A DNA stretch of 47,662 nt from positions 1-47,662 of the forward strand of contig JAFZPJ010000041.1 in the NCBI GenBank assembly GCA_017550385.1, given 5' to 3'. This DNA is from Clostridiales bacterium. GTDB taxonomy: Bacteria; Bacillota; Clostridia; Saccharofermentanales; Saccharofermentanaceae. Below, piece after piece: positions 16,076-23,532 of the stretch. Within the stretch, counting starts at the first letter, position 1. The number at the start of each line of letters is the position of its first letter. Under the pieces are notes generated by a model, which was not told the origin of the DNA, ran no database searches, and saw only the letters and a list, made by a program, of their open reading frames with translations. The translations under genes were made by a program, and so were the position numbers.

Positions 16076-17038
16076 TCAGTTGTCTCCGTTCTCCGCGCCG
16101 CCGAACAGCTTCAGCCTGTCGACGAGCTCCTGGAAATCTTTCTTATATACTATCCTTATATTCGTGCCCGGGTAGAGCTCGCGCACGAGACGCATCTTCT
16201 TGTTTTTCTTGGTGACGTACTTCTGGTCCATCGTCGTAAGCTCGAGGTAGAGGTTGAACTTCGGCAGATAGAAGTCAGGCGAGATCGCCATCGTGACGTT
16301 GCCCTCGGCGTCCCATTCGACGGGGAAGGTCTTGGGTTCGTAGAGCCACTCGATGTTGTACATGTCCAGGATGCGTGCGAATTCTTCTTCGGTATCGTTC
16401 TTGAAGACCGTGGTCCTGGTCTGGTGATCCATCGTGCGGGCGTTCATGTTCTCCGCCGCGAGCTTGGCCTTGAGGTCGTGCTTGCGGGACAGTTCGATGA
16501 TCGCATCGACGCACTCGTCCACGGAAAGGCGGTCCGTGTTGAGGATGAGATCGTACAGTTCGGGCGAAGTAACGTCCTTCCCGAACAGCGTCGTCACGAA
16601 CCTCTTGTGCTTGCGGTCGCCGATAGTCAGGACGTCATGCGCTTCCGCATCGGTTATGCGGTATTTGCGCATTATGGTCTTAACGCGCGTATCTTCGCTT
16701 GCCGTGATGCGGACGTGGATCGCACCGGGATGTCCGTTAAGGATAACGCAGCCGCCGAGTCCGAGCACGACCAGGTCGTTGTTCTCGTTCATGGAGGCAA
16801 GGGTGCGGATGCGTTCTACGAGGATATCCGCATATGTGCGCTGGCTGCCGGGGAGAGGGGAGAGGAAAAACTTCGCACTCTCGTTAAGGCGGTCCAATGT
16901 GCCGGGGTTGATGTCGCCATAGAAATTCTCGAGGGCATATCCGCGCGAAATAACTCCCGTCCCCAGGCGCGCTGCAAGGCTGGCGGCAATGTCTTCACCG
17001 AGGCTGCCGTTCTGCCTTGATATGGTAATTATCGCCAT
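16076..17038 (-). CDS. Cytidylate kinase-like protein with C-terminal nuclease-like domain
   Basis: A 320-residue two-part protein. Residues 1 to about 200 match the cytidylate kinase-like family (PF13189): ITISRQNGSLGEDIA at the nucleotide-binding N-terminus, LVVLGLGGCVIL, and RVKTIMRKYRITDAEA. The usual GSGG loop is altered to GSLG. The last ~100 residues resemble a PD-(D/E)XK or very-short-patch type fold: SPDFYLPKFNLYLELTT, then KKNKKMRLV, where the expected ExK is ELT. It may bind rather than cut nucleic acid. The ATG is preceded by GGGAGGG. It is paired with the odd hpt gene, suggesting a nucleotide-linked job, which remains inference. Confidence 0.7.
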   Translation of the reverse strand: MAIITISRQNGSLGEDIAASLAARLGTGVISRGYALENFYGDINPGTLDRLNESAKFFLSPLPGSQRTYADILVERIRTLASMNENNDLVVLGLGGCVILNGHPGAIHVRITASEDTRVKTIMRKYRITDAEAHDVLTIGDRKHKRFVTTLFGKDVTSPELYDLILNTDRLSVDECVDAIIELSRKHDLKAKLAAENMNARTMDHQTRTTVFKNDTEEEFARILDMYNIEWLYEPKTFPVEWDAEGNVTMAISPDFYLPKFNLYLELTTMDQKYVTKKNKKMRLVRELYPGTNIRIVYKKDFQELVDRLKLFGGAENGDN

Positions 17039-17095
17039 AGGGTGCCCTCCCGATAGATCTGATATGATAATTATACCCCAAGTGCAGGATTTAAG

Positions 17096-17124
17096 TTGAC
17101 ATTGAGTTTTGAATTAGTTATAAT
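17096..17124 (+). promoter_or_regulatory. Consensus promoter of tRNA-Thr
   Basis: TTGACA (17096-17101), a 17-bp spacer and TATAAT (17119-17124) form a perfect sigma-A promoter about 20 bp ahead of the tRNA. Confidence 0.92.
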
Positions 17125-17143
17125 CGTCCGTGCTTGAAGCAAT

Positions 17144-17219
17144 GCCATCTTAGCTCAGTTGGTAGAGCAGCTGATTTGTAATCAGCAGGTCGTGGGTTCG
17201 AGTCCCACAAATGGCTCCA
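17144..17219 (+). tRNA. tRNA-Thr (anticodon TGT)
   Basis: A 76-base cloverleaf with D arm (AGCTCAGTTGGTAGAGC), anticodon stem GCTGA/TCAGC holding loop TTTGTAA (anticodon TGT), T arm GTGGG-TTCGAGT-CCCAC and an encoded CCA. The acceptor stem GCCATCT/AAATGGC contains one C-A mismatch at the sixth pair. The discriminator is T. A 13-bp terminator follows, so the gene is monocistronic. Confidence 0.96.
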
Positions 17220-17225
17220 AAGCTT

Positions 17226-17265
17226 AAACCCTTGAAACTACTGCGTTTCAAGGGTTTTTGTTTTT
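17226..17265 (+). terminator. Terminator of tRNA-Thr
   Basis: A perfect 13-bp stem (17226-17238 with 17245-17257, six-base loop) is followed by TTGTTTTT. Confidence 0.92.
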
Positions 17266-17300
17266 CGGTATTTCTTTGTTTTTTACTCTGAAAACGGCTG

Positions 17301-17322
17301 ATTTGGGGACAATTTGGGGACA
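17301..17322. repeat. Tandem 11-bp repeat downstream of tRNA-Thr
   Basis: ATTTGGGGACA occurs twice in tandem without mismatch. It lies about 80 bp beyond a tRNA 3' end, a common integration site for mobile elements. No integrase or second tRNA end is visible, so any scar interpretation is tentative. The remaining gap to 17483 holds only the next gene's promoter. Confidence 0.6.
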
Positions 17323-17410
17323 GTCACTTTTGTCTGTTTTCCTTAGCAATGCTTACGATCAGTTCACCCGAATGGTCTGGCCGGTAAGTTCTGTTTTGGC
17401 TCAAAAAATA

Positions 17411-17438
17411 TTTACAAAACTCCCCCATATTTTATAAT
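17411..17438 (+). promoter_or_regulatory. Promoter of the zinc-ribbon membrane gene pair
   Basis: TTTACA (17411-17416), a 16-bp spacer and TATAAT (17433-17438), about 45 bp before the ATG. Confidence 0.8.
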
Positions 17439-17483
17439 TTATCTAATATCGTAAGGGATAGAAAATCGGAGGGGATAGTAAAA

Positions 17484-18629
17484 ATGGCAAGAGGCGGTTT
17501 TCACGGCGGCGGCTTCCATTCGGGCGGTCATCACAGCGGCGGAGGCGGTTTTCGCAGCAGTGGTGGTGGTTTCCGCAGCAGTGGTGGTGGTTCCCGCAGT
17601 AGTGGTGGTGGTTTCCGCAGTAGTGGAGGCGGTGGCTTCCACAGCAGCGGCGGCGGTGGTTTCCACAGCAGTTCCGGCCGTCGTTTCAGCGGTGGCGGCT
17701 TTTTTAGTGATGGTGACTACTATGAAAATGACGGCTTTGTATCTCAAAACAGGTTTACTATGTTTGCGATGTCGGTTATCGCTGCCGTGGCTGTCATTGT
17801 TTTCCTTTTTTCATTGATCGCATCGAACAGCATTCCGGGATTGAATTTCATTAATCTCGGAATCTTCTGCGCAAGTTTGGTCATTTTTATCATGGCTCTT
17901 AAAGAGACGGGAAGAACATCTGATATCTATTATTTTGATCACATCGATCTTAACAAGGTCGGAGGAAGAGTCTACAAAGTAAAGGGATACCGTCCTGCTG
18001 ATGCGATAGGTGATAAGCGTACATGGGCATCAAAGAATGGCAGTCAGTACAGCATCTCTTTCTTTGACAGGGAATTCGGTGTCGAGAATGCGAATAAAGT
18101 ATATGAAGCAAAACAGAGAACTCCCAAGATAGTCTGGGTGAAGACAAAGGTCTGGGGCATCTTGATGCTCATCAGCTTCATCGTTAATTTCTCCTTCTAT
18201 GAAGCAGTAATAGGTGTTTTCGAGAACATGATAATGACAGACATAGCGTTCTTTTTTATCGACGAATTCGTATTCTATTTCATGTCTGTCCTGACGCTCC
18301 TGTTTTCCATTGCAGCGCTCGTCTGCATCAACGCTAGAGACAAGATCCTTCACGAATGCGCATTAAGGATCGTCGAAGACAACATGGCATTCGAGGAAAG
18401 ATATAAGACCGAGCAGTTCATTAATTCGCAGCTCAGCAAGAAGCGGTACTACAACAGCTGCCCGAACTGCGGTGCAGTGGCAAACAAAACATTGACTTAC
18501 TGCTTAAGCTGCGGCACTTCTTTGGAGGTTCCTTCATTTGCGGATACGGAGCCGTCCTCAGTACACCGCGTATCCACATTTGACCCCCAAAAGCATAAAG
18601 CTAATGCGGCGGCAAAGGAGAAGATCTAA
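17484..18629 (+). CDS. Gly/Ser/His-rich membrane protein with C-terminal zinc ribbon
   Basis: A 381-residue protein of no family I know. Residues 1 to about 75 are a low-complexity region of repeats such as GGGFRSSGGGSRSS and GGGGFHSS, rich in Gly, Ser, His and Arg. Two membrane helices follow (about 90-132), then a soluble segment (residues 140-215), two more helices (about 222-285), and a C-terminal zinc ribbon CPNCGAVANKTLTYCLSCG. His- and Gly-rich tails can bind metals or RNA, but this is inference. The ATG is preceded by GGAGGGG. Its stop overlaps the next gene by one base (TAATG). Confidence 0.75.
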   Translation: MARGGFHGGGFHSGGHHSGGGGFRSSGGGFRSSGGGSRSSGGGFRSSGGGGFHSSGGGGFHSSSGRRFSGGGFFSDGDYYENDGFVSQNRFTMFAMSVIAAVAVIVFLFSLIASNSIPGLNFINLGIFCASLVIFIMALKETGRTSDIYYFDHIDLNKVGGRVYKVKGYRPADAIGDKRTWASKNGSQYSISFFDREFGVENANKVYEAKQRTPKIVWVKTKVWGILMLISFIVNFSFYEAVIGVFENMIMTDIAFFFIDEFVFYFMSVLTLLFSIAALVCINARDKILHECALRIVEDNMAFEERYKTEQFINSQLSKKRYYNSCPNCGAVANKTLTYCLSCGTSLEVPSFADTEPSSVHRVSTFDPQKHKANAAAKEKI

Positions 18630-19069
18630 TGAAAAAATTCTTCAAATATTCATTTGTCATTGGTCTGATCGGAGCTGTAGTCAACCTTATTTTGTTTGTG
18701 ACTAATCTATTCTATGAACTGGTCGTGCCCGTGATCGAGAACTCAAGCCTTGAAGAAGGCCCGGTATTCGATTTCTTCGATAACCTTATCTATTTCACGC
18801 CTTGCATTTTCATGGTGCTGTTTGTTCTATACATAGTCGCAGGAATAATCTACAAAAAGAAGTTCCACGAGAAGAACGAAGAGAAAGAGACGGAAAAGCT
18901 CGTAGAGAAAAATACCGCCATCCAGAAAGAACTCGACGTTGAGGCGGAGTTCTTAAAGCACAAGTATTATACCAACTGTCCGAACTGCGGATCGGTCAGG
19001 GTGGAGAATACCAGCGTGTGCTCATTTTGCGGCGCATCGCTTGTTATAGGCGAAGATAAAGAGAAGTAA
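18629..19069 (+). CDS. Small membrane protein with zinc ribbon
   Basis: A 146-residue protein with two membrane segments (about 8-28 and 53-72), a charged E/K-rich linker, and a zinc ribbon at the end (CPNCGSVRVENTSVCSFCG). The ribbon closely resembles that of the preceding gene, with which it overlaps by one base, so they are probably partners or diverged copies. The LKHKYYTNCPNCG lead-in matches the partner's SKKRYYNSCPNCG. The function is unknown. Confidence 0.75.
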   Translation: MKKFFKYSFVIGLIGAVVNLILFVTNLFYELVVPVIENSSLEEGPVFDFFDNLIYFTPCIFMVLFVLYIVAGIIYKKKFHEKNEEKETEKLVEKNTAIQKELDVEAEFLKHKYYTNCPNCGSVRVENTSVCSFCGASLVIGEDKEK

Positions 19070-19149
19070 TCTTATCAGGCTCCGAAAACCGAATCGCAGT
19101 ATCTTTTGTTATTCCCCTTAGCGAGATTCGATATAAGGAACCGGTTTAC

Positions 19150-20061
19150 CTACCTTCTTTTATACGTCTTGTTATAAGCTATGGTCATTAAAGCGATGCA
19201 AACAAGGACGATCATTAGGATATAGACGGTTGAGCCTGTGGCCGTAAATGTCGTCCCGAAAGACTTGGCATAGAAGCTGAATACATCTTTGATCTCTGTT
19301 ATAAAAATACCGTTATCAAGCCCGTTTATATCATTGTTGATGCTGTCAGCAACTCCTGAGAGAAGAGCGTTCCTCAACATAGAAGTGATGTGGCTTGCAG
19401 GAAACAGATTACAAATAGACATTACGTTGTCAGAGAAGCGGGACAAGGGTATATAAGCGCCGATAACAAATCCGGAGGCAGCTGACAGGATACCGAAAAA
19501 TGCTGTGCTTGTAGAAGATGATCTCATCAAGAGCATAATGACCATAAAAAGCGCGGTTGAAGACAGAGAGCCTAAGAGAATGATGCCATAACATGATGCA
19601 ACAGATATCGCCGCCATGTGCATATCACCCATGATGCCAAGAACAATGAGGCCTGCTGTCAGGATAAGGCTTGTCATGAAGAACGCTGATATTCCTGAAG
19701 CTGTAAAGTAGGAAAGGATTATCTTCCAGCGCTTTATCGGGGTTGAACAGATATCGCTGTCAACGCCTGATTCCCTATCCTTAACGATCGTCTGAAGACA
19801 GGTGTAAGGTATCGTGATAGTGGCCGAACCTAGGATACCTGAGAGCAGTATCCCGTTTACGAACATGTCGATGTTCTTTGCATCGACGATGTCCTCGAGT
19901 CCGTTCATCGTGCCTGTCAGAGCATCTGCAAAAGTTCCCTTAAGGAAAAGAAGATAGAGTACGAACACGATGATCGATGTCAACAGCGAGAAGAGTATCG
20001 CCAGTTTATCCTTGAAATATACGAGCAGATTTCTTCTGGTTAATCCGATAAAGTCCTTCAT
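19150..20061 (-). CDS. ABC-2 type transporter permease
   Basis: A 303-residue inner-membrane permease with six predicted helices: one near residues 20-42, then a long extracytoplasmic loop and a five-helix block from about 62 onward. The N-terminal FIGLTRRNLLVYFKDKLAILFSLL is typical of DrrB-like ABC-2 permeases that export drugs, lipids or polymers. The ATG abuts the stop of the ATPase gene without a gap, so the two are co-translated. The LytTR/DUF3021 regulators upstream suggest induced export of a toxic compound or peptide. Confidence 0.92.
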   Translation of the reverse strand: MKDFIGLTRRNLLVYFKDKLAILFSLLTSIIVFVLYLLFLKGTFADALTGTMNGLEDIVDAKNIDMFVNGILLSGILGSATITIPYTCLQTIVKDRESGVDSDICSTPIKRWKIILSYFTASGISAFFMTSLILTAGLIVLGIMGDMHMAAISVASCYGIILLGSLSSTALFMVIMLLMRSSSTSTAFFGILSAASGFVIGAYIPLSRFSDNVMSICNLFPASHITSMLRNALLSGVADSINNDINGLDNGIFITEIKDVFSFYAKSFGTTFTATGSTVYILMIVLVCIALMTIAYNKTYKRR

Positions 20062-20964
20062 TTATGCAAGCTCCCTTCCTGTGAGGTTTAAGAATACGTC
20101 ATCCATGGATCCTTTAATGTATTCATAATCTCTGATCTCTTCTTTATGTTCGAATAAAAAGTCCGTTAATATCCTGTCAGTATGTATGTTGTAATGATCG
20201 GCATCATATGAGAAATCGCTGCTGATGGTTGTTATCAGCGCTTCTGCTTTATTGCTTTCGGGGGTGTACCATACCAACTTGGAATGTGCGTACGAAGACT
20301 TAAGTTCAGCAGGTGTTCCCTGTGAGACTATGTGTCCCTTATCCAGGATAACCACATGGTCGGCATCTCTTGTCTCTTCCATATAGTGCGTCGTCAGGAA
20401 GATTGTCATCTTCTGCTCTTTTCTTAAGAAATTGATGTAGTCCCACACGAGTTTTCTGGACTTGGGATCAAGGCCGGTCGTCGGCTCATCAAGAAAGAGG
20501 ATCTTCGGACGGTTTATGAGTGCCCGCATGATGTCTACTCTTCTTCTCTGACCGCCTGAAAGCTTATCATATCGCCTGTTCCAGATATCCTTCATCTCGA
20601 ACTTCTCGGCAAACGGCTCCAATCTCTTCGCGATCTCTTTTGGTGTGAGTCCGTAATAAGAACCTCTTGTTACAAGATTGTCCTTAACGCTTAACATCTT
20701 GTCCAATACAGAATTCTGGAAGACGATGCCATTGACTTTACGGATATCATCGTCCTCTTTACCCAGCTCATATCCTGCTATGAAGGCCGTCCCTGAGGTT
20801 TTTTGCAGGATGGTTGTCAGCATATTGATAGTCGTTGATTTTCCTGCTCCGTTTTCTCCTAAGAAGGCAAACAGTTCTCCTTCTTCCACGTCAAATGATA
20901 TGGAATCAACCGCGGTATGTCCTTTGTAGTTTTTTGTTAGATCTTTGACTTCGATGATCTTCAT
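20062..20964 (-). CDS. ABC transporter ATP-binding protein
   Basis: A 300-residue ATPase that powers the adjacent permease. Walker A is GENGAGKST (about residue 36), the Q loop is VFQNSVLD, the signature is LSGGQRRRVDIMRAL, Walker B is ILFLDEPTTGLDP and the switch histidine lies in LTTHYMEE. A C-terminal extension of about 80 residues ending DDVFLNLTGRELA is typical of the DrrA branch. The ATG follows AAAGGAGGG. The promoter region has a 13-bp direct repeat with a 21-bp period, suggesting LytTR control. Confidence 0.95.
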   Translation of the reverse strand: MKIIEVKDLTKNYKGHTAVDSISFDVEEGELFAFLGENGAGKSTTINMLTTILQKTSGTAFIAGYELGKEDDDIRKVNGIVFQNSVLDKMLSVKDNLVTRGSYYGLTPKEIAKRLEPFAEKFEMKDIWNRRYDKLSGGQRRRVDIMRALINRPKILFLDEPTTGLDPKSRKLVWDYINFLRKEQKMTIFLTTHYMEETRDADHVVILDKGHIVSQGTPAELKSSYAHSKLVWYTPESNKAEALITTISSDFSYDADHYNIHTDRILTDFLFEHKEEIRDYEYIKGSMDDVFLNLTGRELA

Positions 20965-20987
20965 ATCGATCCCTCCTTTGCAAGGTC

Positions 20988-21016
20988 AATGTAACCTAAC
21001 GGGATGCATATGAAAA
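20988..21016 (-). promoter_or_regulatory. Weak promoter of the ABC transporter operon
   Basis: On the minus strand TTTTCA (21016-21011), a 17-bp spacer and TACATT (20993-20988), each four of six to consensus. A poor promoter next to an operator suggests activator dependence. Confidence 0.6.
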
Positions 21017-21023
21017 CAGCCGC

Positions 21024-21057
21024 GCTACCAAGTTGCGGGAAAGAGCTACCAAGTTGC
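21024..21057. promoter_or_regulatory. Candidate LytTR operator: 13-bp direct repeat, 21-bp period
   Basis: GCTACCAAGTTGC occurs at 21024-21036 and 21045-21057. The 21-bp period is two helical turns, and each copy contains the xxxGTTxx core of LytTR half-sites. The nearer copy lies seven bases upstream of the ABC promoter -35. A LytTR gene lies about 450 bp away in the same cluster. Confidence 0.75.
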
Positions 21058-21067
21058 AGAAAAAGGG

Positions 21068-21508
21068 TTATTCCTCGTCTCTTATGTCGTCCAAAGCTTT
21101 GTTGATCTTATAGTCGTCTCGCTTGTGGAGCCAGAGAGATACGGCCCACACGAAAACATAGACCAGGAAAAATAAGATGGTCACCATGATAAAGCCGGTC
21201 AGATCAGTAAACCACTTAAAAAACCATCCGAAGAGACTCACTATCAGATAAAGCCCAAGGCAGTGAAGGACGATCCTGACAATGTACTTGTTTTTGGGAA
21301 TATCCGGACCGATTAGGAAGATTACCGTCAGGACAGAGCAGAGGGCTCCGGTAAGGATCACCGACAGAAGCTGCATCCAAGACAGCGAAAACATAGCCAG
21401 ATCATCTCCAAAGAAAACACTATACACAAGACCTTCGATTATAATGCCAACGAAGATCGCGAATGAGATAGTCAAAGTCTGTTCAAACCAAAGCTTCATT
21501 CTATTCAT
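21068..21508 (-). CDS. DUF3021 membrane protein, LytTR partner
   Basis: A 146-residue protein with four membrane helices, matching the DUF3021 family. Members are nearly always encoded next to a LytTR regulator and are thought to hold it inactive at the membrane. The basic N-terminus (MNRMKLWFEQ) and charged C-terminal tail (HKRDDYKINKALDDI) face the cytoplasm in this model. The start overlaps the LytTR stop by four bases, so the pair is translationally coupled. The inhibitor role is family knowledge, not shown here. Confidence 0.85.
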   Translation of the reverse strand: MNRMKLWFEQTLTISFAIFVGIIIEGLVYSVFFGDDLAMFSLSWMQLLSVILTGALCSVLTVIFLIGPDIPKNKYIVRIVLHCLGLYLIVSLFGWFFKWFTDLTGFIMVTILFFLVYVFVWAVSLWLHKRDDYKINKALDDIRDEE

Positions 21509-21942
21509 CCTATTCCGAGCCTCCTTTTGACTTCCTTTGCGTATCCTCTGGAGATTACAACGACTTCATCGTTGATCAGAGTCGCATCAATCCTGCCGCT
21601 TATCTGAGACTTAACATTACGAACTTTCTTGAGGTTTATGATCGTAGATTTGGAGCATCTCATAAAGTAGCCTCCGAGCAGGACCTCGAGTTCATAGAGT
21701 CTGTATTTTGTGTCATAACAGCCCTGCTTGGTATAGACAAATGTCTTCTTATCTACGGATTCTATATAGTAGATAGCGGAGATCTTGATGATATAGCTTT
21801 TTCCTTCCTGACTGACGGCAACCCCCTTGGAATTACCTTCCAAGAGTTCTACTGCACCAGAGATCTCATCAGTTATCTCAACCGCTTTTATTACGGCCTC
21901 TTCCTGATCTTTGCTATCTACCCTCTCGATATGGACCTGCAT
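21505..21942 (-). CDS. LytTR family transcriptional regulator
   Basis: A 145-residue DNA-binding regulator without a receiver domain. The LytTR domain spans about residues 43-142: KISAIYYIESVDKKTFVYT, YELEVLLGGYFMRCSKSTIINL and the family's VVISRGYAKEVKRRL end. Such short proteins pair with DUF3021 to control adjacent ABC exporters. The ATG follows CGGAGAGA. The cluster runs LytTR, DUF3021, operator repeat, ABC ATPase, permease, all on one strand, and fits that arrangement. Confidence 0.92.
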   Translation of the reverse strand: MQVHIERVDSKDQEEAVIKAVEITDEISGAVELLEGNSKGVAVSQEGKSYIIKISAIYYIESVDKKTFVYTKQGCYDTKYRLYELEVLLGGYFMRCSKSTIINLKKVRNVKSQISGRIDATLINDEVVVISRGYAKEVKRRLGIG

Positions 21943-22084
21943 AAATCTCTCCGATAATTAATATCGCATCAAAAGTAATTATATCATGGCAGTTTTCACC
22001 GAAGTATTATTGACGAAAGCCTATAATGAGAAATAAGGTACAATAATTAGCAGCTAAATAACTATAAATATTGGGGATAAAACA

Positions 22085-23503
22085 ATGAAGAAAACTATAT
22101 TACTGCCGGCTGCGACTGTATTGGCAACGTGTATTTTCATGACTTCGTGTTCGCAGGCTGTCAGTGAAGAAATTCCTGCTTCTTTACCGGAAGAATCCGT
22201 AACTGAGACGACAGTTGAACCGTTCGAGCCCATATTGATCACTGAAGAATACGATGGTCCGATACTGGGAGTTGAGAACTGGCATATTGAAAGCTCTACT
22301 TATTGGGATGAATTTGTTAATAACGATACCGGAGAGATATTTGCAGAGTGTATCGGGACTAATGAGTATTATCTTGCTGATCTTAATAATGACGGACAGC
22401 CGGAACTTGTCTGTAATGAGCAGTGGGGGCTGATGTGGAATAATCATACGAGTGTATACAAACTTGAAGACGGCGTGATCAGCACTGCCGCTATCTGCGT
22501 GGGATCAGATTATTTGGGAGTTGATTACTATCCGGAGTTTGCCGAGATCTATGGCCTTGATATAGGCATTTCTAATTACTTGGATTATTCAGATATATAT
22601 GATCCTGAGCGTAACATGATCTTCGTAACTGATTCATCGACCGGTACTGAGTATGAGGTCCAGTGGGATTATTTGGTATGGTACACGGCTGAAGAGATCG
22701 AAGCTATGATCGAAGAGGAAGAAGGCGCCTCGCCTGATCCGGTAGATCTCATCTCAGATAATATCAATATCATATATTCCACTGCGGAGCCGGTTATCAC
22801 TGATATCTCTGACACCGAAAAGGAGATTACATTCTATAGGGACGATATGGAGATCGAAGGCAAGCTCTACCTTCCTGAAGGAGACGGACCATTCCCCGTG
22901 ATCGTACTCTGCTGCGGTCTGCAGCAGCCATATACGGATTATGAGGCGGATGCTAAGAGTTTTGCATCTAATGGTTATGCTGCAGTAGTGTTCTCTTTCA
23001 TCGATTATTCCGATCCGAACGGAGAGCAGCCTACAGACAACAGCAAAGTCTTCTTATCTGAGTCTAGAGACTTATATGCTGTGCTTGATTCTTTGGATTC
23101 ACTTCCCGGAGTTGATACCGAGAATGTCTATCTCTGGGGACATAGTTTCGGCGGTTTTGTTGCGGCTTTTGCCGGGTGCGACAGAGAGCTTGATCTCAAG
23201 GGAATGCTTCTCGTAGAGCCTACTATAGTTGTTGGTGAGGAACTGCTAATAACTTATGAAGACGGTTTTAGCGAGACTCTCTGCATATATGATCTCCTGG
23301 ATGACTGCAATCTTAATACAGTAATCTACATGGGTACTCATGACGGCTACGGTGAAGATCCCACATCGTTTGATCAGGTCCTTGAGGTTCTGCCTTCCGG
23401 TGAGCTGGTCATAATTGAGGGCGCGGATCACTTTTTCGAAGGCGAGTATGGTGAGATGATGGTGGAAGATGCGTGCGAGAAGATCTCTTCGTGGAATGAT
23501 TGA
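22085..23503 (+). CDS. Alpha/beta hydrolase lipoprotein, copy 1
   Basis: A 472-residue secreted lipoprotein. The signal peptide ends at a lipobox (FMTSC), so it is anchored outside the cell. Residues about 45-220 form a domain with YLADLNNDGQPEL, a calcium-binding-like DxNxDG loop. Residues about 245-470 form an alpha/beta hydrolase: PEGDGPFPVIVLCCGL, nucleophile serine in GHSFGG, likely acid in GTHDGYGEDP and histidine in GADHFF. The substrate is unknown; an ester or acyl group on a polymer is plausible. The ribosome-binding site is a modest GGGG. The next gene is a tandem copy, including the bases before the start. Confidence 0.85.
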   Translation: MKKTILLPAATVLATCIFMTSCSQAVSEEIPASLPEESVTETTVEPFEPILITEEYDGPILGVENWHIESSTYWDEFVNNDTGEIFAECIGTNEYYLADLNNDGQPELVCNEQWGLMWNNHTSVYKLEDGVISTAAICVGSDYLGVDYYPEFAEIYGLDIGISNYLDYSDIYDPERNMIFVTDSSTGTEYEVQWDYLVWYTAEEIEAMIEEEEGASPDPVDLISDNINIIYSTAEPVITDISDTEKEITFYRDDMEIEGKLYLPEGDGPFPVIVLCCGLQQPYTDYEADAKSFASNGYAAVVFSFIDYSDPNGEQPTDNSKVFLSESRDLYAVLDSLDSLPGVDTENVYLWGHSFGGFVAAFAGCDRELDLKGMLLVEPTIVVGEELLITYEDGFSETLCIYDLLDDCNLNTVIYMGTHDGYGEDPTSFDQVLEVLPSGELVIIEGADHFFEGEYGEMMVEDACEKISSWND

Positions 23504-23532
23504 TAAAAATAGACTTTTGTGGGGATAAAACA

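Noticed and set aside
17484-17710. Short tandem repeats suggesting a CRISPR array
   Set aside because: These are codon repeats of a Gly/Ser-rich protein without spacers; no CRISPR repeat is present in the window.
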